Notes: generated from the letters alone by a model not told the origin. Positions 27,401-62,377 are shown, counted from the stretch's first letter. The stretch: 64,000 bases of DNA from Allolobophora icterica (GCA_963556255.1 OY744605.1:41454444-41518443); one strand, 5' to 3'. Numbers and translations are program-made.

Positions 27401-30400
27401 TCCTCTTAGCTACAGAGAGCGGGCTGTTCGTATCCTGGAAATGCTTATTTCTCCTCGTGATATCCATCCATCACAGCTGCGGCAGTACGTTGTGAAAGCA
27501 TTTTCGGATGAGAATTTCAGTTCTGGTGTATGTCATGTTGTGCCAACCCCAGATAAACCTCGTGCCCAGTTCGTGTCGGAACTCTTTCATGGTCCTACTG
27601 GTTCTTTTAAGGATCTGGCACTTCAGTTGATGCCATACATTTTTCATCATGCAGCTCAGTCACAGTCCAAGAAAACTCGGTAGGTATTGCTGTATTTTAA
27701 AACTTGCCTATAAAATTATCATTGTTGTTTAACTTTCCAAAATCTATAGAAATTTGTACATTCACTTTTGATAACAACAGGTTGCAGCCAGAGTTTATTC
27801 ATATAGTTTGTATGGTGTTTATCATAGTATAGGTGTTGACTTGGATGACCATGCTTGATGTGTTCATGGGCGGCGATCCCGGGGGAATCGAGGGGGACAA
27901 TCCCCCCACCTTTAAGAGGGGGGACATGCTATACATCGGACCCCCAAATTTTGAAGAAACACCAAAAAAGGTCATCAAATTTGGATTTCTTTTTTGACCA
28001 GATCAGTTCAAAACTTTTTTGACCAGATCTGTTCAAAATGTCCCTCCACCTGTCAAACTAGATCACCGCCACTGGATGTGTTACATTTTAATCTTTCATC
28101 TCAGATCTACGATTTGAGTGCATCAAAATGCCTAATTCTGTGAATGTGAATTGTTTGAGTGAGTGGTAAGTAAGAAATTCAAAGTGAGAAAAAGTGAAGC
28201 CCAAACCTTATTAAATTGTTCAATTTCGTCAGTTTCCTGTATTTTCTTACAGCCTTATTTTGTCTTTGTGCCACTCTTTTCAAGTGACACTTTGACCTGC
28301 TTTTTACAGTCTCAGGGTCATTTGCAGTACTTTCTGTACTCTCATTGTAAGTTTTGTTTACTGTCGACATAAATTGCTGCTTTCTATGGTTCTTGCTTGA
28401 CGCATTTAATTAAGTTTTTTATTATCTTAACTTTACCAGCTTTAATGGTGTTTAGTTATTTAATGCTGGTTGCAACCTCTGGTGACACAGGAAGTGCAGT
28501 TGCTCATGGATTCCAATCTTTTGTGGGTAAGACAGTTTCTTTAATTAAAGTAATTTATTCTTGTTCTTATCCTTAGTCACAGGAGAATGTTGTAATTATT
28601 ATTGCTATTATTAGTTTGTAAAATGTGCATGGTCACACCAAAATGTGAATTTTATACTTTGTTGCTAATATGGTCTATTTTGCATGTTGTATTCGGTGCA
28701 TTGACATCCTTATATAAAAATCCAAATGACCACATTGTGTGTTCATTGTATTGGGCACCATGATCTGTTCAGTAGCACACCAGGTCTGTAATTCAATGAC
28801 TGCTCGTTCAAACTGGCTGAGTGGACTCTGTGCACAGACATTGGATAAATTGTTCATACACGCTTGTCTCAGTCACTATGCAGTTTAATTATGTTACTGT
28901 ACTGGCATAGGCTGGAAAGTAAGAGTGAGTTCTGTAATGCGCTGAGATCATATCAAGGTCTTTGGGCTTCATTGCTAGTTTATAGGCCTACAAGTAGGAA
29001 ATCTGCGCCTGTCATACCTTTACTATGAGACAAGGAGCTTTACTTTTCTGTACTATTTTTACTGATTGGTTAAAGGCATACAAATTGACTTATGTGTTTG
29101 TGGTGCCATTGAGCAGTCTTTAAGATCATTAGACAGTTTTTGTGGTTTTCAGGTGATGGTTCTCTTAAAGTTCTCATTTTGTATCCAGAAAATGGTGTAA
29201 GCATTGTTCAAAAGTTGCAGATGTTGTCGGCTCAGAGTGAGCATGTCAGTGTTGTCGGTTAGTACCATAGTAATCAAGTTTGTCATTTGATGCTGACTTT
29301 CAGTCAAAGCAGTCATAGACTATTACTAATTGTACAATGTACATGCGCTGACATTTATTTGATTTTTTATGTATTTTGCACAGGTTATGATGTAGGTGTA
29401 AGGTGGTAGGCCTAGAATATAGGTCATCTAGAAGAAATTGTCTGTAGCATAGATGAAGACAGACAGTCTGTCAGAGAGTGCAAGATGGAGTAAGGAAAAC
29501 ACAAGAAAGATACAAATGGATGAAGACAAATGCAAGCAGAAGGAAATATGTCAAGGAAAACATTGGGCTTGGTTCTGTAGTTGGAATCTGTGTATGACTG
29601 CTGTTTGGGTGACTTTCTGAGTGGGTGCACAATAGTAGGCACTTTGTCTTACAATAGCTTTTGAATATGTAAAACTTGATGTTATTTACTTTTGAGACAT
29701 GGCAGCCATTTAAGCAGACAGTAATTTTTGGACAATGTTAAGAACGTCAATTGCCTGTTGTGAGCAGACTTTATTGCTAGACCAGCTACAGTGTGGGCTT
29801 TACTTTGATTTGAATTTTTTTCTTTAAGTAAAAGCTTGTGTTATGTAATTACTTGTAGGAGTTGATGGTGATTTTGACTTTTGTCAGACTACAGTAAAGT
29901 CAATTCTTACTGATCAAAACATCACCAAACAACTATTCAACGAGTTTAATGTGAAGCTGAGGTAAAGTTGTCTTTAAAAATGCCATTGATCCTTGTGGTA
30001 TACACACATACCACTATACCACTATACATTAACATAAACACATCTATACACATTGTTATATGTACATTCATATGCAGGTATAACTACAGTGAAATCTTGA
30101 TGATAACGTAGACCTAACGTAGACGCTGCACAGCGATATTGTGGTCGTTTTTTGCTCTAAGGATTTTGGTACTTTTTCAAAAATGTTTTTATTACTATTT
30201 TGAAAGAAGACATTTTTCTATCAATCCAAAGCAGACCTCAAAACAATGATTACAGATGTGGTGAAACTGATTACTGTCAGAATTAAAAAGTGTTCCTTCA
30301 ACTACTAACATTTTTTTTATGCATTATATTATAGAAAGAATGTTGTGTTTTATCCCACATTTTTATACTCTGTGTGTGAATTGAAAAAACTGGGGCGGGA

Positions 30401-33400
30401 GTAGTTTATGTGCTTGTGAACTACAGCAGTACATGTGCTATGGGCTCAAACTTTGTGAGACGCCTAGAGTGAGCAAAGATTGTTGGTACCAAGTATCAAA
30501 TGTAAATGGTTTTCTAGTTCCTGTTGTATGGATTTGCTTTTATTATAATTTGAATTGAACTACTTCGGTATTTGACATCATGGAATTTGATATGGCTTTG
30601 GAGTTCTGTTCTGAAAGTAGTCTTTCTAAGCCTGTATCAGCATATATACAGTACTACAGGTATATGCCAAACTATGTATTGTATGTCTAATTGTTGTGGT
30701 GGAATATTTGTAATTATTTTGTTTATAATTTGGTTGTTGTGAAACTATAGATTTGCTGTTGATAAGTCAACAGATGATTCTTTAATTAAATTCTGTTCAA
30801 TATACATACATGTATTGTATGTCTGACTTTTGCAGTGTCGTGTGCAAGTTTAATGTGAAGATAATGGAGAGCCTTTTGTTTGACATGATAACCACTATGA
30901 CAGTGTTTTCTTATCTGTAGAGTTGTGTGGTTTTTGTAGCGTTGCAAATTCGATAAACTGGGCACGTCTCTTGGCACAGACAGTCTACCATATATCGGGA
31001 TATCTGGATCTCGTTGCTCAGAATCTAATCCATATGGGACAGGAGATTGATGTTGCAGTTCCAACTGGAAATTTTGGAAACATTCTATCAGCTGTTTATG
31101 CCAGGGTATATCCTGTTCTATGTGTTAAACTGTTTAAATGGAAATAATTTTATTTTATCTTTTATGTTTTGTTGATTGTGATGATGAACAGATATTTCAT
31201 TTCTTTAGGGCAGAGACAATATGAAAAACTGGATTAACAGTTAGTTAGATGTTTGAATCATATTAGTGTATTCTATACTATTTTATGCAAAATTTATAAT
31301 TGAATATGTGTTTAAGCAATCCTTAGTGAATTTTCCGCATTCTTGTCCACTGTCTAAGAGCCTCTATGTTTATTCTACGTATGTACTAGTACAACATTTT
31401 ATCTGTATGTATGTATCTGATCTTTTATGTAGTGCCTTTGAAGATGTCAGAAATGCTATGAACATGGTTGTCTAAGGATTCTAAACGGTTACATTGTAAC
31501 AGAAGAAGAGAAGGTAACTTCGGGGCGTGGTGGCTCAGTGGTAAGTTCGGCGCCTTGTGACCGGAGGGTTGCAGGTTCGAATCCCACTCTAGCCACTGCG
31601 TACGGACCTTGGGCAAGTCCTTCACTCGCAATTGCTCGTGGCGCTTCGGCGTGAAAATTCCGGCACAGTATCAAATGCTGTAGTCGGGAGCGCCTCTGAG
31701 TAGTAGTTGACTTCAAGAGGCGCTATAGAAATATCCGGAATAAATAAATAAACTAACATGAGCTGAGTTGTGTAATGTAAACTTAGGAATTGGTTAGATA
31801 TGAAAGTTGATTTAGTTATTGTATGTACATGTTCTGTTTTGGCAGAGCATGGGTTTGCCGATACGGAAGCTGATCTGTGCGTCCAACAGTAACAACATTC
31901 TCACTGAGTTCATCAACACCGGATATTACCACATGTCCAGCCGTCAGCTGCAGCAAACGTCATCTCCTGCCATAGATATCTTGAGATCATCCAACCTTGA
32001 GCGGTATATCTATGTAGCGACAAACAGAAGTTCCCGTGAAGTCTGTAGACTTTATCGTGAACTGAATGAAACCGGAAAATTCAAGGTTTCTTCTCAGGTA
32101 AGAATGAGTTATACTAGCAACACAGGACACATATGGAATGCCAGAAATTAAGTGTCCGTACTATTCAAACCTTAGTGCTGGTCATTTGTGGTAGTGTGTA
32201 GTCTACCAGTAGTAAGGTCTAAAGCATTAAGTGTTACTAAGGCACTACCAATAATCTGATAACACCCAGATTTTACAGGATGAAGATCTCTTCAGCGTAA
32301 TTACCCATGTACGATTAAAGTTGGTTGTGAGGTTTTAGTTTTTACAGAGTGTAGAAGCCCTTTATTCCTTGGAATAAGACATGTCACTGGACATCAAAAC
32401 TTTCTGTAACTATGTGGCAGCCTGTAGTTTACTTGCAGAGACATACCGCATGACCCTCTTGCATGTCCAGTGCCTCTGCTTGTCTATGCACTGGTACATT
32501 AGTATATATCTGGACATTTATATAGCACTTTAGGATATATATTCTGAAAATTGCTGAAACAGTTATCTGACAGATCTAAATAGGCATGGATGTATGCCTG
32601 TGTGCATGACTGTCAGCTGCTGTATGTCTGCCTGTGTGTCTACTGATCTCTGGTTCTGTTCTGATCAGACTGTTTTTATCTTACTGTGTGCCTTTGTCAG
32701 TATGCCTGTTTGCCTGCCTCTGACCATTCTTTCTCTAGCCTCGTTTATTTCAGTGTAAGCCATTAACCGGAAATGTATGCTTTTCTACTCGACCAGCAAA
32801 GATAATTTGGCGTATATAATTAAGCTAATTACTCATTTATTATACCTTATCTTGAGCTTATATCTTGAAAATGGACTTCATTTCAAGAATCATTATGCAC
32901 TATCTTGCTGATGCTGGATTTCTCATCTCCCATAAATTCTGCTCACATAATCAAGCTCTTAAAAAGACTCTTCAAAGGACAAATACATAAGAAAAACTAT
33001 GCAAGAGCTCTTTCTGAGAGCTTTTCTTGGAATTGTTTCCCAGCCTTTATCATTTATTAGCACCTGTTCCAAATCATAAAGACGTTATTTCTTGCTAATA
33101 ATGGTTATATAAAAATGCCTAAAGTTTGTGAATTGATATAAGTAGTTGATAAATGGCAGTGATGTCTCACACACACACACATACGCACACATACCCGTTT
33201 CTGGTGCACTCTCAAACATATATGTACACATACATGCACAGATACATACACATACAAAGACACATACAAAGACGAACATGTGCACATACAAGTCTTTGTA
33301 TGTGTATGTATGTGTGAGTGTGTGCATACGTATGTGTGTGACGTCAGAGTGCACCAGAAACGAGTATGTTGTGTGTATGTGTGTGTGATGTCACTGCACT

Positions 33401-35438
33401 AGCTTAGAACTGCCCTTTATCAACTGCTGATATAGTTGTGCATGATTGCTGGTTATATTTGTTAATTAGTGCATCATAATCACAGCAGTTGCTTTAATTG
33501 TGTTGCCTAAGTGCTTATCAAATGCAGATGAAGGCTACTTACTTACTTATTGTTTCTGTTAACGACTGAAGCAAATTCTCTGATCTTTCTAGGTGCTAGA
33601 GGCAATGAGGAATGATTTCTATGCCGATTGGTGCATGGAAAGCTCATGCCTCGACTGCATTCGTGAAACCTACGAACAGACAGGTAACCATCCCTCGGCT
33701 AACTGATGTAATTTCTGGAGAAAACAAAAATGTCCCAAGGCTGTTTCACTGATGTTTGGATACAGGATAGCATATCTTGGGCATTAATGAACATTATCGT
33801 CCTGCTTCATCATGTGTTAAGAAAATTATAAGCCTTTCTGTTACCATATGCAACGGTGAAGTTGAATGGAGAAAACAAATCAAAATAGGAGCAGAAAATA
33901 ATGCATTAAATTTAGTTGATGTGGTTATATGAATGAATGAATGAATACTCGTTTATTAAAACATCACAGCTGACAGAATGCAACTAGAACAAGCTACAGG
34001 GGTTATATAGTCTCACGAGCAACTATTAGTGTCGGTAGGCATTCTGGTAGAGAATACGGGGTATAAAATTCTTATCTTTTTCGGGTAGGGTAAAGTTATG
34101 CATTCTCGCTCTAAGGTTGTGTCCGTTGCTGCGGAGGGGATTGAGCAGGTCACGCAGCACATGATTGGGATTCCTCATAATAGCAAGAAAAAGTCGTTCG
34201 TCTGACTTGTCGACCAATTGGTTGACGCCATCAGCATCACCAGGGAATGATCCACCAAGGATTAGTCGCCTAAACAGACGGTCAATCCTGTTTCTATCCC
34301 TCTTGTTAGTATACCCCCACCAAGGCTGGGGAGGCGTATAAAATATGCGCCACCGTTGTTGCCATTGTGACATCGCGAAGGGCTGCTGATTGGAGACCAT
34401 GAGAGCGGAGCACACGCAGAGCGTATATCGAAGATGAGCTGGCGGAGAGGATCTGGTCTACATGGGTTGTCACTACTAGGTCCGACTGCAACGTGAAGTG
34501 CTTCTTTATCTGCTGAACTTTTGTAGTGTTTATGTTTGATGACTTTGGTGAGTGATTTCCGTAGGGAGGATGAGAACGTGTGTATATTATGAGGATCAGG
34601 AGGAGCAGGAGGCAGAGGAACTGAACTGGATGGAGGAATTTAATCAAATGTTCTCCTGTTATAGATCTGAATACTGAATACTGAATAGTGGTTAGCGTGT
34701 TGGACTGTCAAATCAAGTGGTCGGGTATTCAAACCCTACCTGGGCAGAAATTTGGTTCGAGGTCTAAACCTGCGCCCCTAGCCAATTAGCTAGAATGAGT
34801 ACACTGGCTGGCTATACACTGTCAATGGGAAGATGAGACGGCAAGGGAGAGGACTGGCCACCCGCCCTCATATGCCGAGGCTAAGAAAATGAAAACGCTA
34901 ACACTTCATACCCACGGCTACCTCAGGGTTAGCTTAAGGGACTGCTTTTCTTCTTCCTCCTCCTCCTCCTCCACCTCCTCCTCCACCTCTTCTTCGCATT
35001 CTTCTTCTTCTTCTTCCTCTTTGCATTCTTCTTCTTCTTTCTGTATTTTATTTGACTTGTTTTCTGTTGTAGATTTTGTTATTATTTTTTAGTTTATGCC
35101 AGCTTATTTGTGTTTTCTTTGTAGGCTATCTTCTAGATCCACATACTGCTGTGGCAATGGCAGTTTCCAAGAAGTTTCAAATGGTAAGGGGACAAGTGCC
35201 ATTGCTGATTTGTGCAACAGCACATTATGCCAAATTTCCATCGACTGTCCTACAAGCGTTGGGCAAAGTCTCGCATTCCGACTCTCCTTTAGAGATGATG
35301 AGCAGTTTGGAAGAGCTGAAGGCAAGTCCTGCATTTCACAACAGACTGAGGGATATGATCAGCTCCCCAGTCGCTCCCCACGTCGTTCTTCCACCCAGTC
35401 TGTCATCTGTCATGTCGCACATCAAGAGTCTTCTGTAA
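24034..35438 (+). CDS. THNSL1: Threonine synthase-like 1, complete gene, 11 exons, 741 aa
   Basis: Exons: 24034-24225, 25482-25622, 26587-26787, 27090-27679, 28456-28526, 29153-29257, 29859-29961, 30940-31105, 31846-32097, 33593-33683, 35125-35438. All introns are GT-AG; total 2226 nt with stop. The first 60 residues are basic and proline-rich without acidic residues, fitting a mitochondrial presequence. Next comes a shikimate-kinase-like domain with Walker A GSPGSGKT (71-78) and DIDDDYLE. The rest is a fold-type II PLP domain: HGPTGSFKD with the Schiff-base Lys near 352, SGDTGSA (about 383-389), PTGNFGN phosphate-binding loop (509-515) and DPHTAVA near the C-terminus. Length matches vertebrate THNSL1 (about 740). 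In metazoans, which do not make threonine, this protein's reaction is not settled; the related THNSL2 acts as a phosphate lyase. The start ATG (context AAGATGG) is chosen because exon 1 ends in phase 0 exactly where exon 2 begins. Confidence 0.93.
24268..24635. mobile_element. hAT-like MITE, 368 bp, TSD GGCGTAAC
   Basis: Both ends read CAGGGCTGTAGT inward. Perfect duplication GGCGTAAC at 24260-24267 and 24636-24643. The left part carries a near-perfect tandem duplication of GCGGGTATACAGCGTATACT, and a run of 24 A (about 24450-24472) is inside. Lies 42 bp into THNSL1 intron 1. Confidence 0.88.
25482..25622 (+). CDS. THNSL1: THNSL1 exon 2, P-loop of kinase-like domain (residues 65-111)
   Basis: Reads GNIFLMGSPGSGKTMLARMV then FDIDDDYLEKRWHLSVAEK. 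The Walker A Lys and the DxD-type acidic cluster of shikimate-kinase-like proteins are intact. Acceptor GAAAG, donor GTGACC. Confidence 0.92.
25790..25936. mobile_element. hAT-like MITE, 147 bp, TSD TATACTAG
   Basis: TIRs CAGTGGTTAAAGTGG and CAGGGGTTAAAGTGG. Perfect duplication TATACTAG at 25782-25789 and 25937-25944. The interior repeats AGCAGTGGGAACG three times. In THNSL1 intron 2. Confidence 0.88.
26587..26787 (+). CDS. THNSL1: THNSL1 exon 3 (residues 112-178)
   Basis: Contains QFVLQEGEALMQLE and SLSGSNPLHQQSMQHV, then GIVVYLDVQQSDILKRL, matching the second half of the kinase-like domain. Acceptor TTCCAG, donor GTGAGG, phase 0. Confidence 0.9.
27090..27679 (+). CDS. THNSL1: THNSL1 exon 4, PLP-binding lysine (residues 179-375)
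   Basis: The largest exon. Opens VDRIVGQTDGIPM, finishing the kinase-like domain, then STRGSDNVGFCEAVLQGLAN starts the synthase domain, and FHGPTGSFKDLALQ holds the Schiff-base Lys near residue 352. Acceptor TTTAG, donor GTAGGT, phase 2. Confidence 0.94.
27865..28074 (+). mobile_element. hAT-like MITE, 210 bp, TSD GATGTGTT
   Basis: Ends CATGGGCGGCGATC and (reverse) CAGTGGCGGTGATC. Perfect duplication GATGTGTT at 27857-27864 and 28075-28082. Same family, opposite orientation, as 39620-39834: both share GAAGAAACACCAAAAAAG on one strand. In THNSL1 intron 4. Confidence 0.88.
28456..28526 (+). CDS. THNSL1: THNSL1 exon 5 (residues 375-399)
   Basis: Reads YLMLVATSGDTGSAVAHGF, the substrate/PLP-ring contact loop of threonine synthases. 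Acceptor GTTTAG, donor GTAAGA; 71 nt, in phase on both sides. Confidence 0.9.
29153..29257 (+). CDS. THNSL1: THNSL1 exon 6 (residues 399-434)
   Basis: Reads GDGSLKVLILYPENGVS then VQKLQMLSAQ, the YPENGVS..Q block of the family. Acceptor TTTCAG, donor GTTAGT. Confidence 0.9.
29859..29961 (+). CDS. THNSL1: THNSL1 exon 7 (residues 434-468)
   Basis: Reads GVDGDFDFCQTTVKSI, the conserved G.DFDFCQ segment. Acceptor TTGTAG, donor GTAAAG, phase 2. Confidence 0.9.
30940..31105 (+). CDS. THNSL1: THNSL1 exon 8, GNFGN phosphate-binding loop (residues 468-523)
   Basis: Reads SVANSINWARLLAQTVYH then VAVPTGNFGNILSAVYAR. The acceptor TTTTTGTAG is chosen over an AG about 20 nt upstream because only it restores the SVANSINW frame. 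Donor GTATAT. Confidence 0.92.
31505..31755 (+). mobile_element. tRNA-derived SINE with AATAAATA tail
   Basis: A-box-like GTGGTGGCTCAGTGGTAAG and B-box GGTTCGAATCCC spaced as in a tRNA, then GAGCGCCTCTGAG...AGAGGCGCTATAGAAAT, ending in AATAAATAAATAAA. In THNSL1 intron 8. Too diverged in the stems to be a functional tRNA. Confidence 0.85.
31846..32097 (+). CDS. THNSL1: THNSL1 exon 9 (residues 524-607)
   Basis: Reads SMGLPIRKLICASNSNNIL and SSPAIDILRSSNLERYIYVA, typical C-terminal core of the family. Acceptor TGGCAG, donor GTAAGA, phase 0. Confidence 0.92.
33155..33395. repeat. Foldback (inverted repeat) CA/TG-rich hairpin
   Basis: The left arm with CACACATACG...TTTCTGGTGCACTCT is matched in reverse by AGAGTGCACCAGAAACGAGT...TGTGTGTGATGTCAC; the spacer is also self-complementary (CATACAAAGAC against GTCTTTGTATG). 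Total about 240 bp, in THNSL1 intron 9. Confidence 0.8.
33593..33683 (+). CDS. THNSL1: THNSL1 exon 10 (residues 608-638)
   Basis: Reads VLEAMRNDFYADWCMESSC. Acceptor TTCTAG, donor GTAACC, phase 1. Confidence 0.88.
34026..34660 (-). mobile_element. LINE remnant, RT ORF C-terminus
   Basis: The minus frames give TNKRDRNRIDRLFRRLILGG and then RLFLAIMRNPNHVLRDLL and LRARMHNFTLPEKD, the same family of endings as at 1195-1380. In THNSL1 intron 10. Confidence 0.75.
34685..35085 (+). mobile_element. tRNA(Asp)-like SINE with expanded pyrimidine tail
   Basis: TAGTGGTTAGCGTGTTGGAC, then CTGTCAA (anticodon-loop position, GTC) and GGTATTCAAACCC; body GGGAAGATGAGACGG and ACTGGCCACCCGCCCTCATA as at 59808. 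The tail is TTCTTCCTCCTCC to about 35085, stopping 40 bp before THNSL1 exon 11. Confidence 0.85.
35125..35438 (+). CDS. THNSL1: THNSL1 exon 11 and stop (residues 638-741)
   Basis: Reads GYLLDPHTAVAMAVSKKF then ATAHYAKFPSTVLQAL and ends SHIKSLL-TAA. DPHTAVA is a hallmark of threonine synthases. The acceptor TTTGTAG follows a pyrimidine-rich stretch that is the tail of a SINE ending just upstream. Confidence 0.92.
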
Positions 35439-35674
35439 TGCTTCAAATGGTCTCAAAACAAACATTATATTTTTCAGTATTTATTCTCTAGTTGCTTGTT
35501 CATTGTCCTTGCTCTACCAGAAACGCCTTAATCATGTTGGAAATGAATGTACTTATTTTTTTACTTAAAGGATAGTGAGTTGCAGTTGAACAATATTCGG
35601 TGTTGTTTCTCAACTTTAGACTTGTTAGTTCAATTGCCTGCCACCTGGGTGTAGATGAAATGGTACTGCAGGAA

Positions 35675-35680
35675 AATAAA
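35675..35680 (+). promoter_or_regulatory. Candidate poly(A) signal of THNSL1
   Basis: AATAAA 237 nt after the stop; further copies occur near 35768 and 36139, so the site used is uncertain. Confidence 0.45.
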
Positions 35681-36193
35681 ACTTTTATAATGTTTGAAAA
35701 GGGGTAACTTTGTGCCATCTAAAAAAATTTGACTAATAATTCCTAGTTAATGACTGAAGTCTTGAAAATAAATCCGAAAACTAAAACACAGATATTTACA
35801 TTATTTATAATGCTGTTAAAGGAACAACTATAAACTACAAACATTGCTACTGATAATAGCTTCTTGTTACAGTCATAACATTTACAGTGTTTTACATAGT
35901 AATCACAGTGAACTACAGCTATGCTGATTACAACATCCTACATAATATATTACACTGAGATGTGAAAGGTTGAGATTGGACCACTTTAAACACTTCAACA
36001 ACGAGCTGCATTTTTTTCCAGTCGCTTTTAGTATACACTGTTGTCATTAAAGGATTAAGTTGCTTTTTGCTTGTTAAAGAAGATTTCTTGCCACTCATGT
36101 ATTGCACCTAGTACACGATTAGAAGACAGATTTGTGTAATAAATGAAAATGGTTCTGGGCTCAGATGTACCAGGTCAGAGTTGGAGAGAGACT

Positions 36194-36535
36194 CAGTGGC
36201 GTCACTAGGGCTGGTGTCACCCGGTGCGGTAAGTCATGGTGTCACCCTGGGAATTCGTCTCCCCAAAAAATTTTTTTAGGATTTCATCTCCCAAAAAAAT
36301 TGATGACCTTTTTTTTTTTTTTTAGTCATCCGCCTGTTTTTTACTTCTTACATCCTTCTTTTTCCGGTCTCCTACTCTTTTTCCGGTCTCCTACCATAAT
36401 GCCATTACCTCTTTCCTCTTTACCTTTGACCTGATCTTTAAAAAAAATTCATTTTCTCATCTTGGGTGTCACCCCCCTCCTAGGGTGTCACCCGGTGCGG
36501 TCCGCACCCCCCGCACCCCCCTAGTGACGCCACTG
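36194..36535. mobile_element. hAT-like MITE, 342 bp, 17-bp perfect TIR, TSD GAGAGACT
   Basis: Both ends read CAGTGGCGTCACTAGGG inward. Perfect duplication GAGAGACT at 36186-36193 and 36536-36543. GGTGTCACCCGGTGCGGT is repeated near both ends. Confidence 0.92.
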
Positions 36536-38219
36536 GAGAGACTAAACCTGATGCAAAGAAATGATTGAAAAGTTGTGTATTTACTGAATATCGTTGAGAA
36601 TATGGATAAGTTAAGTCAATAGCTTGAGCTTGTTTTGTACTAAAAATGATTTTGGTATAAATAAAGGAATATTAGAGACTCAGTATGTTTCTGTGATTGA
36701 GCAAAACTACCTTTCATTCTGTTATTTGAATTTTAGATTGTTAATTTAATTTCAATTGTTAATTTAATTTCGTTGTTTAATTTAATTTCAAGACGTTCAT
36801 TGCTCAGCCCAGTTGTGTTTTCCGACATGATCTAATGGTCTTATTTTGCTGTAAGTAAAATAATATGCATAATATTGACACTTGTATGTTTGTTTATCTA
36901 TCTGTATGGTTCAGATTGAAAGAAACTTTGAACTGGATTTCTGCTGGGAGTCAGAGTTAACATTTAAAAAACTTTGTTCAGAATGCTTGCGTCTATTAGG
37001 TTTACATAATACTGAAACATTATTTTTATTGCCTATAGGATTTCTCTTCGGATTTGTCATTTCCTGAGGTGCTGCTTGACTGCTTTCTTTAAAAAATTTA
37101 AAAATTTTAAATTTGAAAATTAATTAATTTTTTTATTTTTAGAAATTAACACTGCATTCATAGCTTTAAGCCTGGCCTGTGAGGTCAGTTTTTAATTATT
37201 TGTGTGTTAGCTCAGTTGCCTGCTATCTGGATACTGACTGGGCACCAAACATATCTTCTTGCACAGGTCTGTTGCATCTGTACGTTGACCCACCACATTT
37301 TCTCATAATGAAAATTCTGCAGTACTAGTATAATTTATTCTAAAATGTTCTTATTTCGTTTGTGTCATGATAGTCCTCGTATTTCACCCTAACTTAGTTG
37401 TTAAATTCATGCTGCCAATTCAGCATGTGCAGTTATGCTTGTAGACCGTAATTTAGTCAGCAGAAATGTACCAAAAATGCCCCATTGGGTAGAAATGTAA
37501 GAGAAAGTGCAGCTTAAGTGTGTAATATTTTTTTAATCGAATGTCTCTGAAGCATTTTCTGTGCAATAATTGTCATGCTTTCAGTTGTACAGTATACTTT
37601 AGGTGTTAATTCAGATCTGAAATTGAATAAGTAACCATCCCGGAAGAGCTCCAAAGATGTAGATTATTTATTCAGGTTTACCCCTTTGAACTCTACCTTT
37701 TCAGGTGTGTTTTACTTAATGGTTTATCAAAAATATATTTAAAACATTAATCATATTATTTTTACTGCATACCAGTTAAAAGGGTTTGGTACATACGCTT
37801 TTCAAATAGTAAATAAACCAGCTTGGTGATTTATGTTTTATCCAATACCGGCTTATGCTGAGCATTCTGAACATGTTCAGCATTGAGAAATTCTGTGTCC
37901 GGATGACAGATGTTCTATGCGTAATCAAATAATGCTTGGCCCCAGTGTCTTTATTTGGATGAACTATGATCTCCATTTGATGAACCTGCTCATTGCCTTC
38001 ATTCTCAATGTATCCCTAAACTGCTGGGCTTTTTTTACTTGTTTCATATCCCACTTCTACCTTGCTTCATGAACTTGGCCAATCCATTACTTGTTACAAT
38101 CCTTTGTGAATAATGTTTTCTGTTCACGTCTCCTGGTTTTGAAACTTGTGGCACAGGTTGCACACTCGACTGTTGATGTTTAGCATTTGGTACATCTACT
38201 GAGCTGCTGTCTATTCAAC

Positions 38220-38230
38220 AGTCTGTATTC

Positions 38231-38272
<42 letters not shown>

Positions 38273-38523
38273 CTTTATTATTAGGATGCATTTTGATGTT
38301 GTTTAATTAGTAAAACTGCTACCCATTTTAGATAATATAGTTTTAAATTTACCTATTATTATGATGCTTTTGATATAGTGTTCCTAGCCTAGTAATATTT
38401 AATTTTTTTTAAATTTACACTCCTTTTTTAAAATATTGCTATCTTCTTATTACTTCTATGTTTTATATTTTTCTATACTTGTTGACCAGTGTGCGGTTCG
38501 CTTTTGGTTTTTCAATAAAGAAT

Positions 38524-38559
<36 letters not shown>

Positions 38560-38560
38560 G
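38220..38560 (+). repeat. TTA/AAT microsatellites, likely LINE 3' tail
   Basis: (TTA)n at 38228-38275 and (AAT)n at 38525-38556; the latter follows CAATAAAGAATATTAATAA, as in LINE tails. Coding remnants were not recognised. Confidence 0.55.
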
Positions 38561-39346
38561 AAGACTACCTTTAGCAGATGAAGCTGCTGCAAGTACTGAG
38601 AGGCATGTGCCATTTGAAGTGAGTCTTTGCTGTATTAACCCTCTGAGGCTGCTTTTCCTAGCATGAGTTACTGTATGCAAAAACAGCAGTTCTTGAGCAT
38701 TTGTTTGCTATGTACTACCGTTAATGTCCATACAGTCCACATTTGTATAAGAAAGCCAGTTTTCAAGTGAGTCGTATGTACTGTGCTACGAGTGGATCTT
38801 GAGATTAAAGAATTCTTTGTAAAATGTGACCCTGTTGCAGAAGTTTGTTTCTCAGGGTATATTTAGTGTGGTATGCATCTTGGAGTTTCATATATATGCT
38901 GTGTATGCTGTGATCTGGTTTGGAATACAGTGCCTTGTCATTTTGTTCTGCCCAGTACTTGCTACTTGTGGACAGAGAGTGCTCAGTATGACATTTCTGC
39001 ATGCAGTACTTGATTGTACGTAGTATCTTTCATGCATAGTACTTTGACTGTTTCCAGTACTTTTGCATGCAGATTAACAGTACTTTCTACACACTGTACT
39101 TTTCTACAGATTCTGCCTTCGATTATGCATAGAACTGCATTTGAATCTTTGATGTCTGTCATTCCAAAGACCTGTGTGAGTAGTATTGTACAATTCCGAT
39201 GTTTCAACCGATGAACACATTTTGTACAGCAGATGTACCGAGGCTTTGTCACTCCCTCACCTGCCTTCATTCTGCAGCCGGACATCGTTGTGGCAGTTCC
39301 ACTGAGGCGGAGGGGAATTGTCATCGTGACAATGGTCGTGTCTTTG

Positions 39347-62377
<23,031 letters not shown>

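Larger units (their letters stand above)
35681..39346. other. Intergenic region between converging THNSL1 and synapsin genes
   Basis: No exon recognised. Holds a MITE (36194-36535), AT-rich sequence with TTAATTTAATTTC repeats (36720-36790), and a region near 38220-38560 with TTA/AAT microsatellites that looks like a LINE tail. The 3' UTR of synapsin should occupy the right end. Confidence 0.6.

Noticed and set aside
31505..31600. tRNA gene
   Set aside because: A and B boxes are good, but no acceptor-stem pairing and a SINE body and tail follow; the same holds for 34685 and 59800.
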